64,000 nt of DNA, taken from assembly GCA_026874595.1 (NCBI GenBank), contig CM049311.1:62335453-62399452 (forward strand). The letters are read 5' to 3'. The position numbers were made by a program, and so were the translations under genes. The notes beneath the pieces are model-generated. The model saw nothing but the letters and a program-made list of their open reading frames with translations, ran no database searches and was not told where the DNA came from. This document shows, piece by piece, positions 24,061 to 35,773 of this stretch (positions within the stretch are counted from its first letter, which is position 1; each line of letters begins with the position of its first letter). Source of the stretch: Sipunculus nudus. Its lineage: Eukaryota; Annelida; Sipuncula; Golfingiida; Sipunculidae.

Positions 24061-26111
24061 CTGAAATTTTAAAGGAATTGTTTGAAAAGAGTAGCTTTTA
24101 TTCATGTTTTCATACACCATGTCAAGTGTTGTTTACATCTAGCCCACCTAGTAGTACAGCCTTCACTTGCATGATGTAACCCACCCCAGGCAGCTTGCCT
24201 TGGCTCAGCTTGGCCACTACTAGCAGGCTTCCCCACTGCCCTGCACTCACCCCCACCCCCCCCCAGCTGGTGCATAAACTAGATGAATGTTGTAATTTTC
24301 AATATTTTATTTTATTCTTGGCTATGCTACATTTTAGATTTTGTATTGTACCACCAGCGTTACAATGATTAAAGTGCACATTTAATTGTGTCCACAAAGT
24401 GATGTATTGCTATAAAAGTGTGGATGTTCATCAGATAAGAAATGCTTTACTTCAGAAGGGTAAAACTTCTCCAGGTGTTGTGTCTAACAAGTGACCCATG
24501 GGTTATGACACTCAACTAACTAAGAAGGCATTCACAAAAGGAATTTTATCATCTGAATGCCAAATTTTGTAGGTGTAATTCCTATTCAACTGTAGCTATT
24601 AAAGTTCTTCAAAATCAGCAAGAAGAAAGTTTCATGATAATATGTCTAGCCATTCCCATGAATTCTAGCCTTTTACTGCAAATGCAGTCAGCTGAGATAA
24701 AAGTGACCATGCACATTTTTTTAAGACATCATATATAAATATATGATTGCAAAATAATACTCTGACAAGACTGTCATGAAGAAAAACAGTAAAAGTTTTG
24801 AGATACTGTGATGCATATGAAAAATTTACAGATGGACAGGCAAGTGGACAGAATCGACAAATACCTTTATTTCACTTTCAAGGGAATAATGCATTTAAGT
24901 TTATATATAACCCTTTTTTTTAGCATACCCACTTTTTCCATTAATAGATTTTATCAGATTCATCTTTTTATTTACAAGTGTTATAAATTTGTAATAAAAA
25001 AACTGAAAATATAAGTTAAAACATTAGAATTCTAAGTTGCAATCATTATATCTAGATTGTAGCTCATATTGGGTCATATTATGCATACACATATTTTATT
25101 ATTTTTAAATCAAATGATTAAACTGAATTTAAAAGAAAATAATGCCACAACATGGCATCTACAAAATTATTCCTTGAATCCCTATTAAACACCTGCTTTG
25201 GCTGAGAATATATTAGCTTGATTCTCCGAGAGTTCATTAACATAGAATAGAAAAGAAGTCTAAGACCACAAATATATTTACCTCAGCCAGGATAAGGCCA
25301 CACGGGAAATATATAATGCATGCCTGGATGAATGTTTGTCATTCTTCACCAACCCCATTGTTGCATCAGAGGTCATCTCTGCATCTGACAGTTACTTAAT
25401 TATTTGAACAAAACATATGAAATAGATAACTTCAAAATTATAGCTGTTTGTTCTTTAAGTGTAACCCAAACCCTCTTCAAAATTTTAACACAGCTAACTA
25501 ATCAAGTAACCAGCCAAGGACAAAAAAGATGTTATACCTGCTGGTGGAAGTATATGTTACCAGACATGAACAGGGCTTATGAAGAAAAAACTTTCTAGCA
25601 TTGTCTACATGGCATAAACTGTCAGTATAAAATGGCAATCACTGGAAGTCATGTCATTTCATTGATTGAGTTCGACTCTCTATTGGCATGGCTGGTCTCT
25701 GCTGATGGGATAGGTGGAGGGCATGCATGCTGCTTCTGCCTTTGTGGTTGTGGGTGCTGTGGCTTTCTTCAGGTCACTGATATTGGTAAAACGGTGGCTC
25801 CTTGATTGGCTTGGTGGTATCACATCTGTTAAGTTCTAAAAGTCTCACAATTACGCTTTAGGAGCGCACAGAGCTGGGGTCTTTACCACAGCAACCTGTA
25901 GTTGCTTGATAAAGCAAAAACATCTTCAGTCAGTCAGACATGAACTGTTAGAGACTTAGAGTGCCAGTACACTGTTGGGCATGTTAGAGTACAGGTTGTT
26001 AGCATCTTGCTACTGTGTCTCTCAGATAATATTACATTATGTAAAGTGATTATATAATACTTCTCTGAAGAGAAAGTATCTAGATTTTCAAGTAAAATGA
26101 AGAAATACATT

Positions 26112-26260
26112 ACAGTAGAACCTCTCTTTTAAAGACCCTGATGGGACCAGGGGTTTTGTCTGTAATAGAGAGGTATATGTTTTATTGAGCTTACTGACTT
26201 TGAAGTCTACTTCTTACAGGACTGCTTCATCTGTTCTTAATAGAAAGGTCTCCCTGTAAT
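26112..26260. mobile_element. Possible DNA transposon remnant (pogo/Tigger-like end)
   Basis: 'tacagtagaacctctctttt' plus 'aaagaccctgatgggaccag' and 'tctgtaatagagagg' resembles the ends of Tigger/pogo-derived short elements (CAGTNGAACCTC). The opposite end is suggested only by 'tagaaaggtctccctgta'. A looser relative may lie at 57320-57480 ('tacagtggggtctaatttga'). No transposase was found. Confidence 0.35.
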
Positions 26261-28229
26261 TTTGAATATGGATAATGTGCAAAAGAAATCAATAGGTACC
26301 ATCATTATGGAATTTCATTATTTTGTATATTAAGTATTGAAGACAATTAAGCAATTTTTTATTAGACTGAGAATTGCTTTAGGATTTTTGTGATGACTCA
26401 AAAGTGATGTGTTACATTAAAAAATGTAATGTTTCATCTTCTCAACACTTATCAGTAATAAGTCAAACTCATGTTTTAATCTTTATCAGGCCTGTTATGA
26501 TTTGCGTGGACTGGTTAGGATACAAAGTCTAATACTGTATTGGTATCATCAGCTGCACCTGGTTTGATATATAGATAATGTTTTATCATCAGATGGGAAG
26601 CTATGTCCATCATTTAATAGAAGTCACATGAGGCATGTGATGTGATACAGCATTAATTGAATGGCACCTGATTTGTTGGAAATATAATTTTAATAAATAT
26701 TTAGGAAAATGTTGATGGACATTGGTTACATGTCTCTTTCAACTAATGAGATAATTGTCTTGAAATGTGAATGATTAGATTCACAGTGATGCCCCAAATA
26801 GAAGACGCAGGTGGACTCTATACAAATTTCCAGTTTGTTAATGATATCACTCTGATATAAAACACTATTCTATTGAGAACTTTAGTGTACTTGTAATATA
26901 TCCTAACTGGTATATATTATTTAGTATCATCATATGGTGAGTTAAATATGTTGATATACAGGTAAGTGAAAAAATATGTTTACAGCTCTATTATTTATTG
27001 ATAAAAAAGAGAATATCCTCCAGTGGCAATGATATGCCATGATAACATATCCAGTTAAAGCAGAAAGTGACCTAATTGTATTTTTCAAGGTACTGATGTG
27101 AATATTTATTTCCCGTACATTAAGGATATATCATGCTCAAATCATCTCTGTAAATCAATAAAAGTTTGCTTTTAATGTCATTTCCAGTATTTGCCCACAG
27201 AAGCTGATTATAACCTAAAACCTAGATTACATGTTTTGCTCAAACAAATCGTTAGTAAACAGACAAAGCAGAGTCAATAAAAACCTGAACAAGACAAACC
27301 AAGCAATGTTAACACTATAATAGCCCATGACAGATCCTTTAGAATTATTCATAAAGAGTCCAATAATGTGTGGCCTGGTTGGCACAAGGAAACACAATGA
27401 AACGGTCCTGTACTCTTCTCTGCCTGTGCTGCATTAATGATCAGCTGCTATAGAGCTCAAATAAAAGGGAACTCAGTCATTCCCTCTGTAACTATTTGAC
27501 AGATAGTCTCAGCTCTCCCTGTTAAGTGTTATGAGTTCAGGTTGCTTTTGAGTACAATAAGTTAATTTCAAAGGAACATGCACAGAAAGGAATAATAGAG
27601 TGTGAGGCTATTTAAAGAGTTATACCTGTCTTGACATAGTGTGGTCAAGAATTATAGGTGGGAAGGATTATAGGAGGAGATGAAAACTACAGTCTCTTGC
27701 AACCACAGATGTTTCTGTTAATGCAAAGATTCTTTGATTTCATCAGTTTGAAGATAACTAGTAGTGTACCCTTAACTCCAACATGTGACTTGAGACATCC
27801 AGGGTTTTGTCTGTATGCAAAAGGGCAGCAGTTAATAAGCAGGAGGAACACCCTGGTATGACTATGTCCTCATTGACAAATTATGATAGGATTACTCAAT
27901 GACTGACATAAAACTGACATGTGATTTGGTAAAATAATATGTTGTGACAAATCCCTTTTTGCAATATGACGAACTCCCTGCACAGGGAATTCGCTACACT
28001 TTATAAAACAAATCTTGTGTTAGAATTTTTTGAACATTTGAGTAATTACAAGAATGGTTCATAATATTGAACCCTCACCAAGGCTTCAATCTTACTGTTG
28101 AATATTTCAGCAATTACAAGTGTCCCAAGGCTTCCATGGCCTGGTTGTCTGTATATCGTATTCAGATGGAATTACTGAAACACAGATGTACCACATGACC
28201 CTTCACCTTTTGAGCCATTCTATGACGAG

Positions 28230-28762
28230 ATGTGTTTATGGACTACCTACCATCTGTCCATCTGTCTGTGCAGTCCATTAACTTTTAGTGTCATCATAAT
28301 AACTTACTGGGGCTTTGATGGATTTTCATGAAACTCATCATAACTACTAATCAATAGGTTATCTGTCCTGAGGTTGATTGTGGGCAAAATCCATGCATAT
28401 TCAATAAAGTCAGAGGTCCCTTGGCTACTTAATGGTGCTGAGTGATAACTTACAAGGAATATGATGGATTTTGATCAAACAAAAATATTAATCAGTATGA
28501 TATCTCACCTAAGTTCAATTCCAGCAAAATCACTGCCTATTTAATGAGGTCAGAGGTCATCCGACTTTGGTGGTGCCATAATGACTTACTAAAATCTGAT
28601 TGTTTTTCATGAAACTCATTATGAATATTACCAAATACAGTTCCTCACAGTAAGTCACCTATATTACATTCTCAGTGAAATTCACACATATCTAATGAGG
28701 TGAAAGGTCACAAGATTTGCGGAGGGGGGTATTATGCAACATTTGCAGTGCTCTTGTTATCA
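28230..28762 (+). repeat. Dispersed repeat family F, copy 1
   Basis: The copy is modular, with repeated blocks of the form 'ttttcatgaaactcattatg...' and 'tatttaatgaggtcagaggtca' about 130 bp apart. It ends 'attatgcaacatttgcagtgctcttgttat'-like, close to the CTTGTTAT ends of families A and C. Copy 2 is at 34540-34965. Confidence 0.55.
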
Positions 28763-31429
28763 AAGTTTATGTATTTTTATACAGATTTTGAACTTATGGA
28801 TCATTTGAGGTCTGATTCTTATTGACTGGTAATTCATCAGATTGTACATAAGACATGATTATGTTTTGATCAATTAACATAAGTGGTAGAAATCAGTTGT
28901 AAAATCAAGTATGATGATTGAAAGAAATAAAATAAACGATGATTGATTATTAATCATTTATTTTTTGTACCTTGCATATTACAGTCTGCTGTATAGAATA
29001 GGGTAACAGCCGGTTTGTTGACACTTGTTTGGTGCACAAAGTTCAGTTTTGATAGTGTTCACTACTTTGTGTCCCAACTTTCATACATGTCTCACAGGAT
29101 TAGATTTTTTTCTGGGTACATATTCATTTGTGAGGGATTATGCAAAGATGCAACCAATAACTATTTGTGGAAGAAAACAACCAATCATCAGTGTAATTGA
29201 TTAATTGGCGCACCACTAATAAAAATACACCAACTTGAGCAAGTGTGTTTACCCCCAGGATAATGTTTTATATGGAGCATAGGAGAGAAGTCAGGTACAG
29301 AGGAAGTGTAGTTCTGCTGGTTTGTTATATCAGTTTTCAGGTACAAATATATATTACAGTTAACATTTCTTAAGATCCATATTTCTAATTAAGGTTACAC
29401 TTCAGCAATGTTTACTCTAGCTTCAATCCACAAGTGAACCACAGTTGGCCACTTCTGCTTGCTTTCAGTTCTGGGTTATCATTAAAGAAAGGTGTTTCAC
29501 TGAGTATCCATGAATGTTCAGTATTTATTTTCACCAGTTGGCCTTCGTCTGTCCTGTTGAAGATCTTGAGGTCCATTATTTTGGACCAACCTATATATGG
29601 AAGTAACATATTTGTAGACTTGTAAATATGAAAATATCATCAGTTGCGGAAGTAATTTGTATGTTTTCATACATATGATTGAATATTTTAACTGATCGGT
29701 GTAGACTTGTTACTTGAAGGTGTCAGCTGTCTTTAATGCATAGGGTGTTGGGGGAGTAAGTTATATATAGTAAGTCAGTATTAGTAGGAAGATGAAACAT
29801 AACTTGGGTTTTTGGACAAGGGTTAAATGTCATAATTTATATTCATATGAAAATACAGAAGATAAGTGAATATCCATTGAGTTTGGAATAAAGTTATTCT
29901 GAAATTGAAGCTTCTTATGTATACAATTAGATCTCATTTACTCAGTTGATTTTATTAGGATCTGATAAATTAATAACATTGCCAGGGCAGGTGTGAATTC
30001 TGTGTGTCAGTATCTCACTCTGCATATTGAATGTACAGGCTTTAATTCCTGATAGCAGATTGCCAGATTCAACCTTGAAACCAGTTTAGTATTATGCCTG
30101 TGTCAAACAAGCGAAATCAGGTCAATTCAGCTTCATTGCAAAAATGGTTTAAAAGTGAACTCAGTGTGAGACAGGAGTATATTTTATGTTCTGGATTTGA
30201 TAATATGTAATTGATCCAATGCTTTAGTTCCTCTTGTGAATGTTTTCATGAGAAACTTGCATTTTAACCAATATGAAGCCCCCCACCCACGGTGCCTTTT
30301 GGGACAGTCGAGGACCAAAAGCCTATTTTGTACAGACTTTACCTGAGAGGAATACTAAATAAAGTGTGATACTGAAGTCAGATAAAATATGAATGGCTGT
30401 TAAGTTTTGACTCCAATAGGGTTTGTCTTCTAATTTTCTGTCAAAATCTCTGAATTAGTACAGTGATAATGATCTCTAACAAAGTCAGGATTGTCGGGAT
30501 TGCATGGATTGCCACTGATCAGTTTTCTTTTTAGAAGATTTTCAGTTAATTTTGTAATCTCTTCAGGGATGAAAGAAATATTGATATATCAAACCCAGCA
30601 CTGGCTATATTTATATTCAGAAGTATTTGAGTTTTTTCTTCTTTTTTTCCCTGCTGCATGCACATGGCTACACAGTTTAAGGTCTAATCATCGTCAAACA
30701 ACCTTTGTTAAATTTAGCTTCAGAATTCATATTAATAATAATTTTAGACACAGTGATGTATATATATTTAGAATCCTTAGAATATTCTCTATCAGATGAG
30801 ATATATTTAAAAAGTGTAACCGTGTCCACTTTGAAAATTTAAAACTTGAAATGATTTTAAATTATTTTTTTTAATTGGATATATCTCAAATTGGCATAAG
30901 GTATGTATGTGGAAATAGTATCATTTGAAACTACATACAAATATCTCCAGGCGTTTTTTTTATATATTTATTGTCTTTTTTTCATAATGAATTTTAAATT
31001 TAAAAAAAAAATGTGTGATGTTAACAATACTTATTTCGTTTAAATAACATATTTCTACTACACTAAAAACGATATGGGAAAAAGAAAAAAACACATTTTA
31101 GAATACTTGTTGATTTACCTATATGCAAAATTTGAAGACTCTATATTCGATGGTTTTTGAGAAATATCGCTCTGAAGACCGTACAGTCTCCTGAAATACT
31201 GTTTTGAGAAAACGGCCAAAAAACTGTTTGGGAAGAGAAATTTCGTTTTGAGTGGAAAACAGGGATATAAGCGCAAGTGACAGTTGTATTTTTTTCACTA
31301 AATGTTTGGATGAGAATCGGTTTCAATATATAAATTATAAAATTTAATGGTTTATCAATGTTAAAAAAAGGATTTTATTAGGCATCATGACAACTGGAGA
31401 ACTGTCAAACTAATGTAGGCGGAGCTTAC

Positions 31430-32400
31430 TGGTCCGAGGGGTCGGTCATCGGTAATCAGGTCATGGGCTACCGCGCCGGGGCACGCGTCAGGTGTGAAGT
31501 GACTGATAAGAACGATCACTCTGTTTACTCTGCGCTCTCATTCAGACCACCATATACCCTAATCCAATTAACAGCTTGTCTCTCCCTCTCACAATTATAT
31601 ATGAGACATTACATAGCTAACAGCAACACATATCTCTCTCTCTCTCTCATTAGATTTATTTACACCAGTCATATACGCGCTAAATGGTGCTGCGGCCGCT
31701 CTTCCTTTACCGATCGCTCTCATAGCTAAGACCCCGGCGCGGTTCACTTCGCAAAATTTGTTAGCAGGCGACGTGGTGGTGTAACTTGGTGCCGCGTTCC
31801 TCTCACATAATTCATTCGTGCAACACAGACCCATATTGCTGCACCACCCTCGGCATTTATCTACATCCTCCACTAACGACATGGGAACCTTGTGATCATC
31901 AGTATGTGACCGTCTCTCATTCAAATAGCGAATTTTATCTCCGCTCATTCTACTCTTATTTTCTTCGACCCATGACGTTCAGTTTGAAGATAGTGTATAT
32001 TACAGAAGAAGGAACAATGTATTCGGTAATGGTTTTGGCGATGTAATGATTGACCCTGGGATATTTCTAGGTATATTCTTGATACCAGGACCCTTATTGG
32101 GTGACACTAACATATTTTAGGGCAGTGACATAATCAATATTCGGCGACTGGAGGAGTGCGATGTACAGTTTACTTCTGGGTAAGGCGTATAGGGGGACGT
32201 GTTTTTATTAATTAGTGCCAATTAGTAAGTGCCGGTAATAAAGATAAGCTCTTTCCCGGCTGACTGACCGCGGCTTCCCCATGCCTATCAATCAACCATT
32301 TGCCTAATACCGCGAGCGCATGGTTAACCAATAAGCAACTTACACGCTGCTAACTCTCGCCGAGCTGACAGTTGGTCCTGTTTGCACCCCACGTGGGGTT
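31430..32400. promoter_or_regulatory. CpG-richer patch just upstream of the first synaptotagmin coding exon
   Basis: CG dinucleotides become frequent (ctaccgcgccggggcacgcg near 31470). It contains a CCAAT box (32328-32332), a CRE-like tgacgtt (31974), a (CT) run (31630-31650), and a 12-base palindromic extended E-box CCCCACGTGGGG at 32387-32398. The patch ends about 200 bp before the acceptor at 32605. It could hold the main promoter and a 5' UTR exon, but no initiator or donor can be chosen with confidence. Confidence 0.35.
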
Positions 32401-32604
32401 GACATCTGAATTAAAATACTTATTTTTCTAATTGATACAATATAACCCCAGGAACGTGTTTTTGTGAAAAGATAGATATAGCAAACATCTATAAAACCAG
32501 ATGTTTTTCAGAAAAATGTAATTTTCATGATTTTTTACGATGATTAGACCTTAAAAGGTTGTGTTATTAAGATCCTTTGCTTACATTTTATCTCCTCTTT
32601 GCAG

Positions 32605-32843
32605 ATCTGAGACTTCCTATCAACGCTTGCCTCAGAAACCAGGGTACATCATGCCGCAGTTGATGCGTGATCGTAGAAGCCCAGGGGACACCACAATGGC
32701 AGGGTTAGATTTGCCTGCAGGTGGTGCTAAAGGGATCACAGAAAGCTCCAATGCAGAAGTCAGCGGAGCCACTCCTACTGAAGCAGCCAAAGGATTCAAG
32801 AAGTACACAGATGCACTTTACCATGAGTTAGAAAAACTGCCAA
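32605..32843 (+). CDS. Syt1: Synaptotagmin exon 1: luminal N-terminus and probable start
   Basis: The acceptor tctcctctttgcag precedes 32605 and the donor A|GTATGT follows 32843, leaving one base of a split codon. Three in-frame ATGs compete: 32651 (A at -3), 32663, and 32696 (ACAATGG, the best context). The frame is open back to the acceptor, so an upstream coding exon cannot be ruled out. From 32651 the exon gives 64 residues, small and polar (rich in G, A, T, S), ending in YHELEKLP. Family members carry such a poorly conserved tail inside the vesicle lumen, just before the membrane segment. No signal peptide is visible, as expected for a signal-anchor protein. Confidence 0.85.
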
Positions 32844-32929
32844 GTATGTATCACCTGAACATTGTTATCTTCCAGTTATAAAGTGAAGCATTTCCCTTAG
32901 GGCACGGCAGTTTTATATAGAGATAAAAT

Positions 32930-32993
32930 CTGTGCCATAGAGCATGCCTACCATTAATTATAGATATTTGTACAATCCATGTAAAATAAATGA
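32930..32993 (+). mobile_element. 5'-truncated SINE tail inside synaptotagmin intron 1
   Basis: 'tgtgccatagagcatgcc' and 'atttgtacaatccatgtaaa' match the last ~65 bases of the SINE at 1112-1346 with few changes. The copy starts 86 bases after the exon 1 donor. Confidence 0.6.
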
Positions 32994-33179
32994 TGTTTTA
33001 GTATGGTAAATTCTGTTAGGTAATTTAGGTTCAGGCTATTTTGTTTTTCTGTTTCTTTTGCTCAATCACACTGCCAACTATCTGGAATCTTTAATCATAG
33101 GAAAATGTGCCCTCAAACATAAAAAAGGAGTTAGTAAAACTTATCCTCAATGCATGTCTGGATTACAGTAGGCCCAGTT

Positions 33180-33510
33180 GAAATTGGTTCCTTCTGACAA
33201 AATTTACAATAAGCCCCAGGCACAAAGTTGAAATGGGTTCCTTAGGACAAAATTTACAATAAGCCTCAGTTGAAGATGGGTTCCTTAGGACAAAATTTAC
33301 AATAAGCCTCAGTTGAAGATGGGTTCCTTATGATAAAAATTTATTCTAAGCCCCAGTTGAAATGGGTTCCTTATGACAAAAGTTACTCTAAGCCCCAGTT
33401 GAATTGGGTTCCTTATGACAAAAGTTACTCCAAGCCCCAATTGAAATGTATTCCTTATGACAAAAGTTACTTTAAGCCCCAATTGGTGATGGGTTCCTTC
33501 TGACAAAGGA
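33180..33510. repeat. 43-bp minisatellite in synaptotagmin intron 1
   Basis: About eight units of 'aagccccagttgaaatgggt' plus 'tccttatgacaaaagttact'. The word ttcctt recurs at 33188, 33238, 33281, 33324, 33367, 33409, 33451 and 33494 (spacing 42-43, first one 50). The unit is not a multiple of three and open frames through it are incidental. Confidence 0.9.
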
Positions 33511-34539
33511 CTGGTCATGCCAGAGTTTCATGAAATTGTTTTCTGCTAACAGAAAAAAAATACCAATCTGGCTGAAAATGACGACGTCTGCTGCTCCTTG
33601 GCAGAGTAAGCAATTCCAGATCCTGGGTTCAGGTATTGTTTTCTCCAATAAGCCCTGCACATGTCTTCGGAATGAATGGAACCCAGAAAAACAACATCGC
33701 CCTTGGGTCCTCACTCAGACAAATGTGAGCATGTGACCTGCTGGTTATTTTTGTGCTTCCAAGTCTGGAGACGTTGCTTCCATCTCAGAGGAAAAACCAG
33801 AACAAGTGATGGGCAAAATATATCACAAAACTGACAGGACAGAACTAAGCGTTTCAGTTGGTAATGATCTGCACTCACAGACAGAACCAGAGAACACTGG
33901 CAGCATAGTCATTACAGGAGCCCAGACAATGCTGTTATATATAACGTATTGGAGCTACATGAAGCTGTAAAAAGATCTATTGTGAAAAGCAAGTGCCACA
34001 GCCATGAACAGCATATGAATAACATCTGTGATCACTGACTTGACATCAATATCAGCATTGGATGTTACATAAGGGGTTACATCACCAAAACAATATGGCT
34101 CTATTAAGCTGAATCTAGGTTTACCATGCATCATTGCTTTCATCAAAATTGAGTCAATATGATACTATCAATATTGTTAATTAGATTGTTTTATTCCCAT
34201 TGTTATGAAACTTTAATTTTATTTCCTATTTTAACAAATGACCAATATTTTTGATGATGAGGTACTCTCTACAAACATTATTTATGTCCATGCATATAAT
34301 TATTGATGGTATGTAAACACTCGGAAAACAGCAGTCCATTACACAATAGAGCGGTTGTTGTTTTCAATTAATGATTTTTATTTTGTAAATATTTGAGCAT
34401 TAACTAATGGTGAGGAAAATTAAGTAACTTATAGGAGGAAAATGTTAATATCCCATCACTATTACCAGACTTAATTTCAGTCCATTTCTATCATTTTAAT
34501 GTGTTAAAATATCAGTTACGTTTTTTTTCCGCATTAGCT

Positions 34540-34965
34540 ACCATAACTACTAACCAATAGATTATCTCGCTGGAATTTGATTATAAGCAACATCCACGCA
34601 TATTTAATAACGTCATTGGTCACTAGGCTACTTTGTGCTGTAACCTCCATAACTTATGAAGAATATAAAGGATTTATATTCTTATAAAAAAAATGTTTAT
34701 AAAAAATATCTTGCCTAAGTTTGATTTCCAAAAAAATACATGCATAATGTACGAGGTCACAGGTCACTGCACTTTTGAGGCACCTTGGTGACTTTCCAAA
34801 AATTCTATGGATTTTCATGAAACTCATTATACATATTTACTGGTACCAGTGGAGTTTCTCACCTGCATTACCTTCTCATCAAAACTCATGAATATTTAAT
34901 GAGGTCAGAGGTCACTAGTTACATGATGGAGGCATTATGCACGTTTACGGTTCTCATGTTTACTT
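34540..34965 (+). repeat. Dispersed repeat family F, copy 2, in intron 1
   Basis: Shares blocks with 28230-28762: 'ataactactaaccaataga', 'atatttaatgaggtcagaggtca', 'ggattttcatgaaactcatta', and the end 'gcattatgcacgtttacggt'. Confidence 0.55.
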
Positions 34966-35591
34966 ACCAAATTCATGCAGATTTATATATATTTTAATGG
35001 ATGTCCACCACTTTCTTTTCTTTCTACCTCTCTATCTATAATTATTTTTTGTGTAATTTTGGTTTCATGATCATATGAGTTTGTGTGTATTTAGGTTGCT
35101 AGTCATTCATGCTGTGACCGTGTTAATCAGGGAAATGCTTGTATGCATTCATGTATGTATGTTTTCAGTTCAGTATCCCAACTTTGGTCCTTGTCGCACT
35201 GCCAGTGAAAAGCAAATGACCACACTGTTATTTAGAAATAAAGCAAACACAGCTGCAAAATATCAAATTGTAAAGTGGTTCATGCTTGGGTAAAATTCTT
35301 CAGCAATGACTCTTCAGATAACAGACATTAGAAATTTCAGAAAATTTTGTGATTTCAGGAAATTAAGGACTTTTTGTTTCAGGAATTCTCAGGGAATTTT
35401 ACCTTATTCACTTTTATTCATACATTTAAAAAATAAAAAAAAGCCTGGACTTCCACCCATTTTTTGGAAATTTCTTGTGGGTCCAGGCTCTCACACCTGA
35501 GACTGTCCTTAAGATGGTTCTGAAGGAAATTTTCAGGTGGATGTTTTATTCCATCATACCTTACTGAGCCGTGTTACTCTGGCTGTTACAG

Positions 35592-35773
35592 TTCCTGTCT
35601 GGGCCAGTATTTTGATCGGCATTGTCGGGTTGCTGCTGCTGCTGTGTATCTGTTTCTGCATTTGTAAGAAGTGCTGCTGCAAGAAGAGGAAGAAGAAGGA
35701 TGTCAAGAAGGGACTCAAAGGAGCAGTGGATCTCAAGAGTGTACAGCTCCTCGGAAACTCATACAAAGAAAAG
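35592..35773 (+). CDS. Syt1: Synaptotagmin exon 2: membrane anchor, Cys cluster, basic linker
   Basis: The acceptor is ctggctgttacag before 35592 and the donor is AAG|GTGGGT. The start at 35592 was chosen over the pyrimidine-rich tttcag at 35536 because only it restores the frame after exon 1's split codon. It encodes residues 65-125. A hydrophobic segment (about 67-89, VWASILIGIVGLLLLLC...) is followed by a lysine-rich stop-transfer stretch KKRKKKDVKK. Seven cysteines sit at the membrane face (83, 85, 87, 89, 92, 93, 94), where synaptotagmins are palmitoylated. The rest is the linker KGLKGAVDLKSVQLLG, closely matching the family. The protein would span the synaptic vesicle membrane once. Confidence 0.93.

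Larger units (their letters stand above)
24061..32400. other. Long non-coding stretch upstream of the synaptotagmin coding exons
   Basis: No exon with supportable borders was found. It includes a C-rich patch (24240-24266), a DNA-transposon-like end (26112), a family F repeat (28230-28762), a mostly AT-rich remainder, and the CpG-richer patch listed at 31430. Confidence 0.45.

Noticed and set aside
31595-31948. 117-codon minus-strand open frame in the CpG-richer patch
   Set aside because: Contains a low-complexity stretch from the CT run; no domain and no matching splice sites. CpG-rich DNA has fewer stops by composition.
35537-35591. Longer version of exon 2 starting after tttcag at 35536
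   Set aside because: It would put exon 2 out of frame with exon 1's split codon. The acceptor at 35591 fits the frame and gives the family-like junction before the membrane segment.
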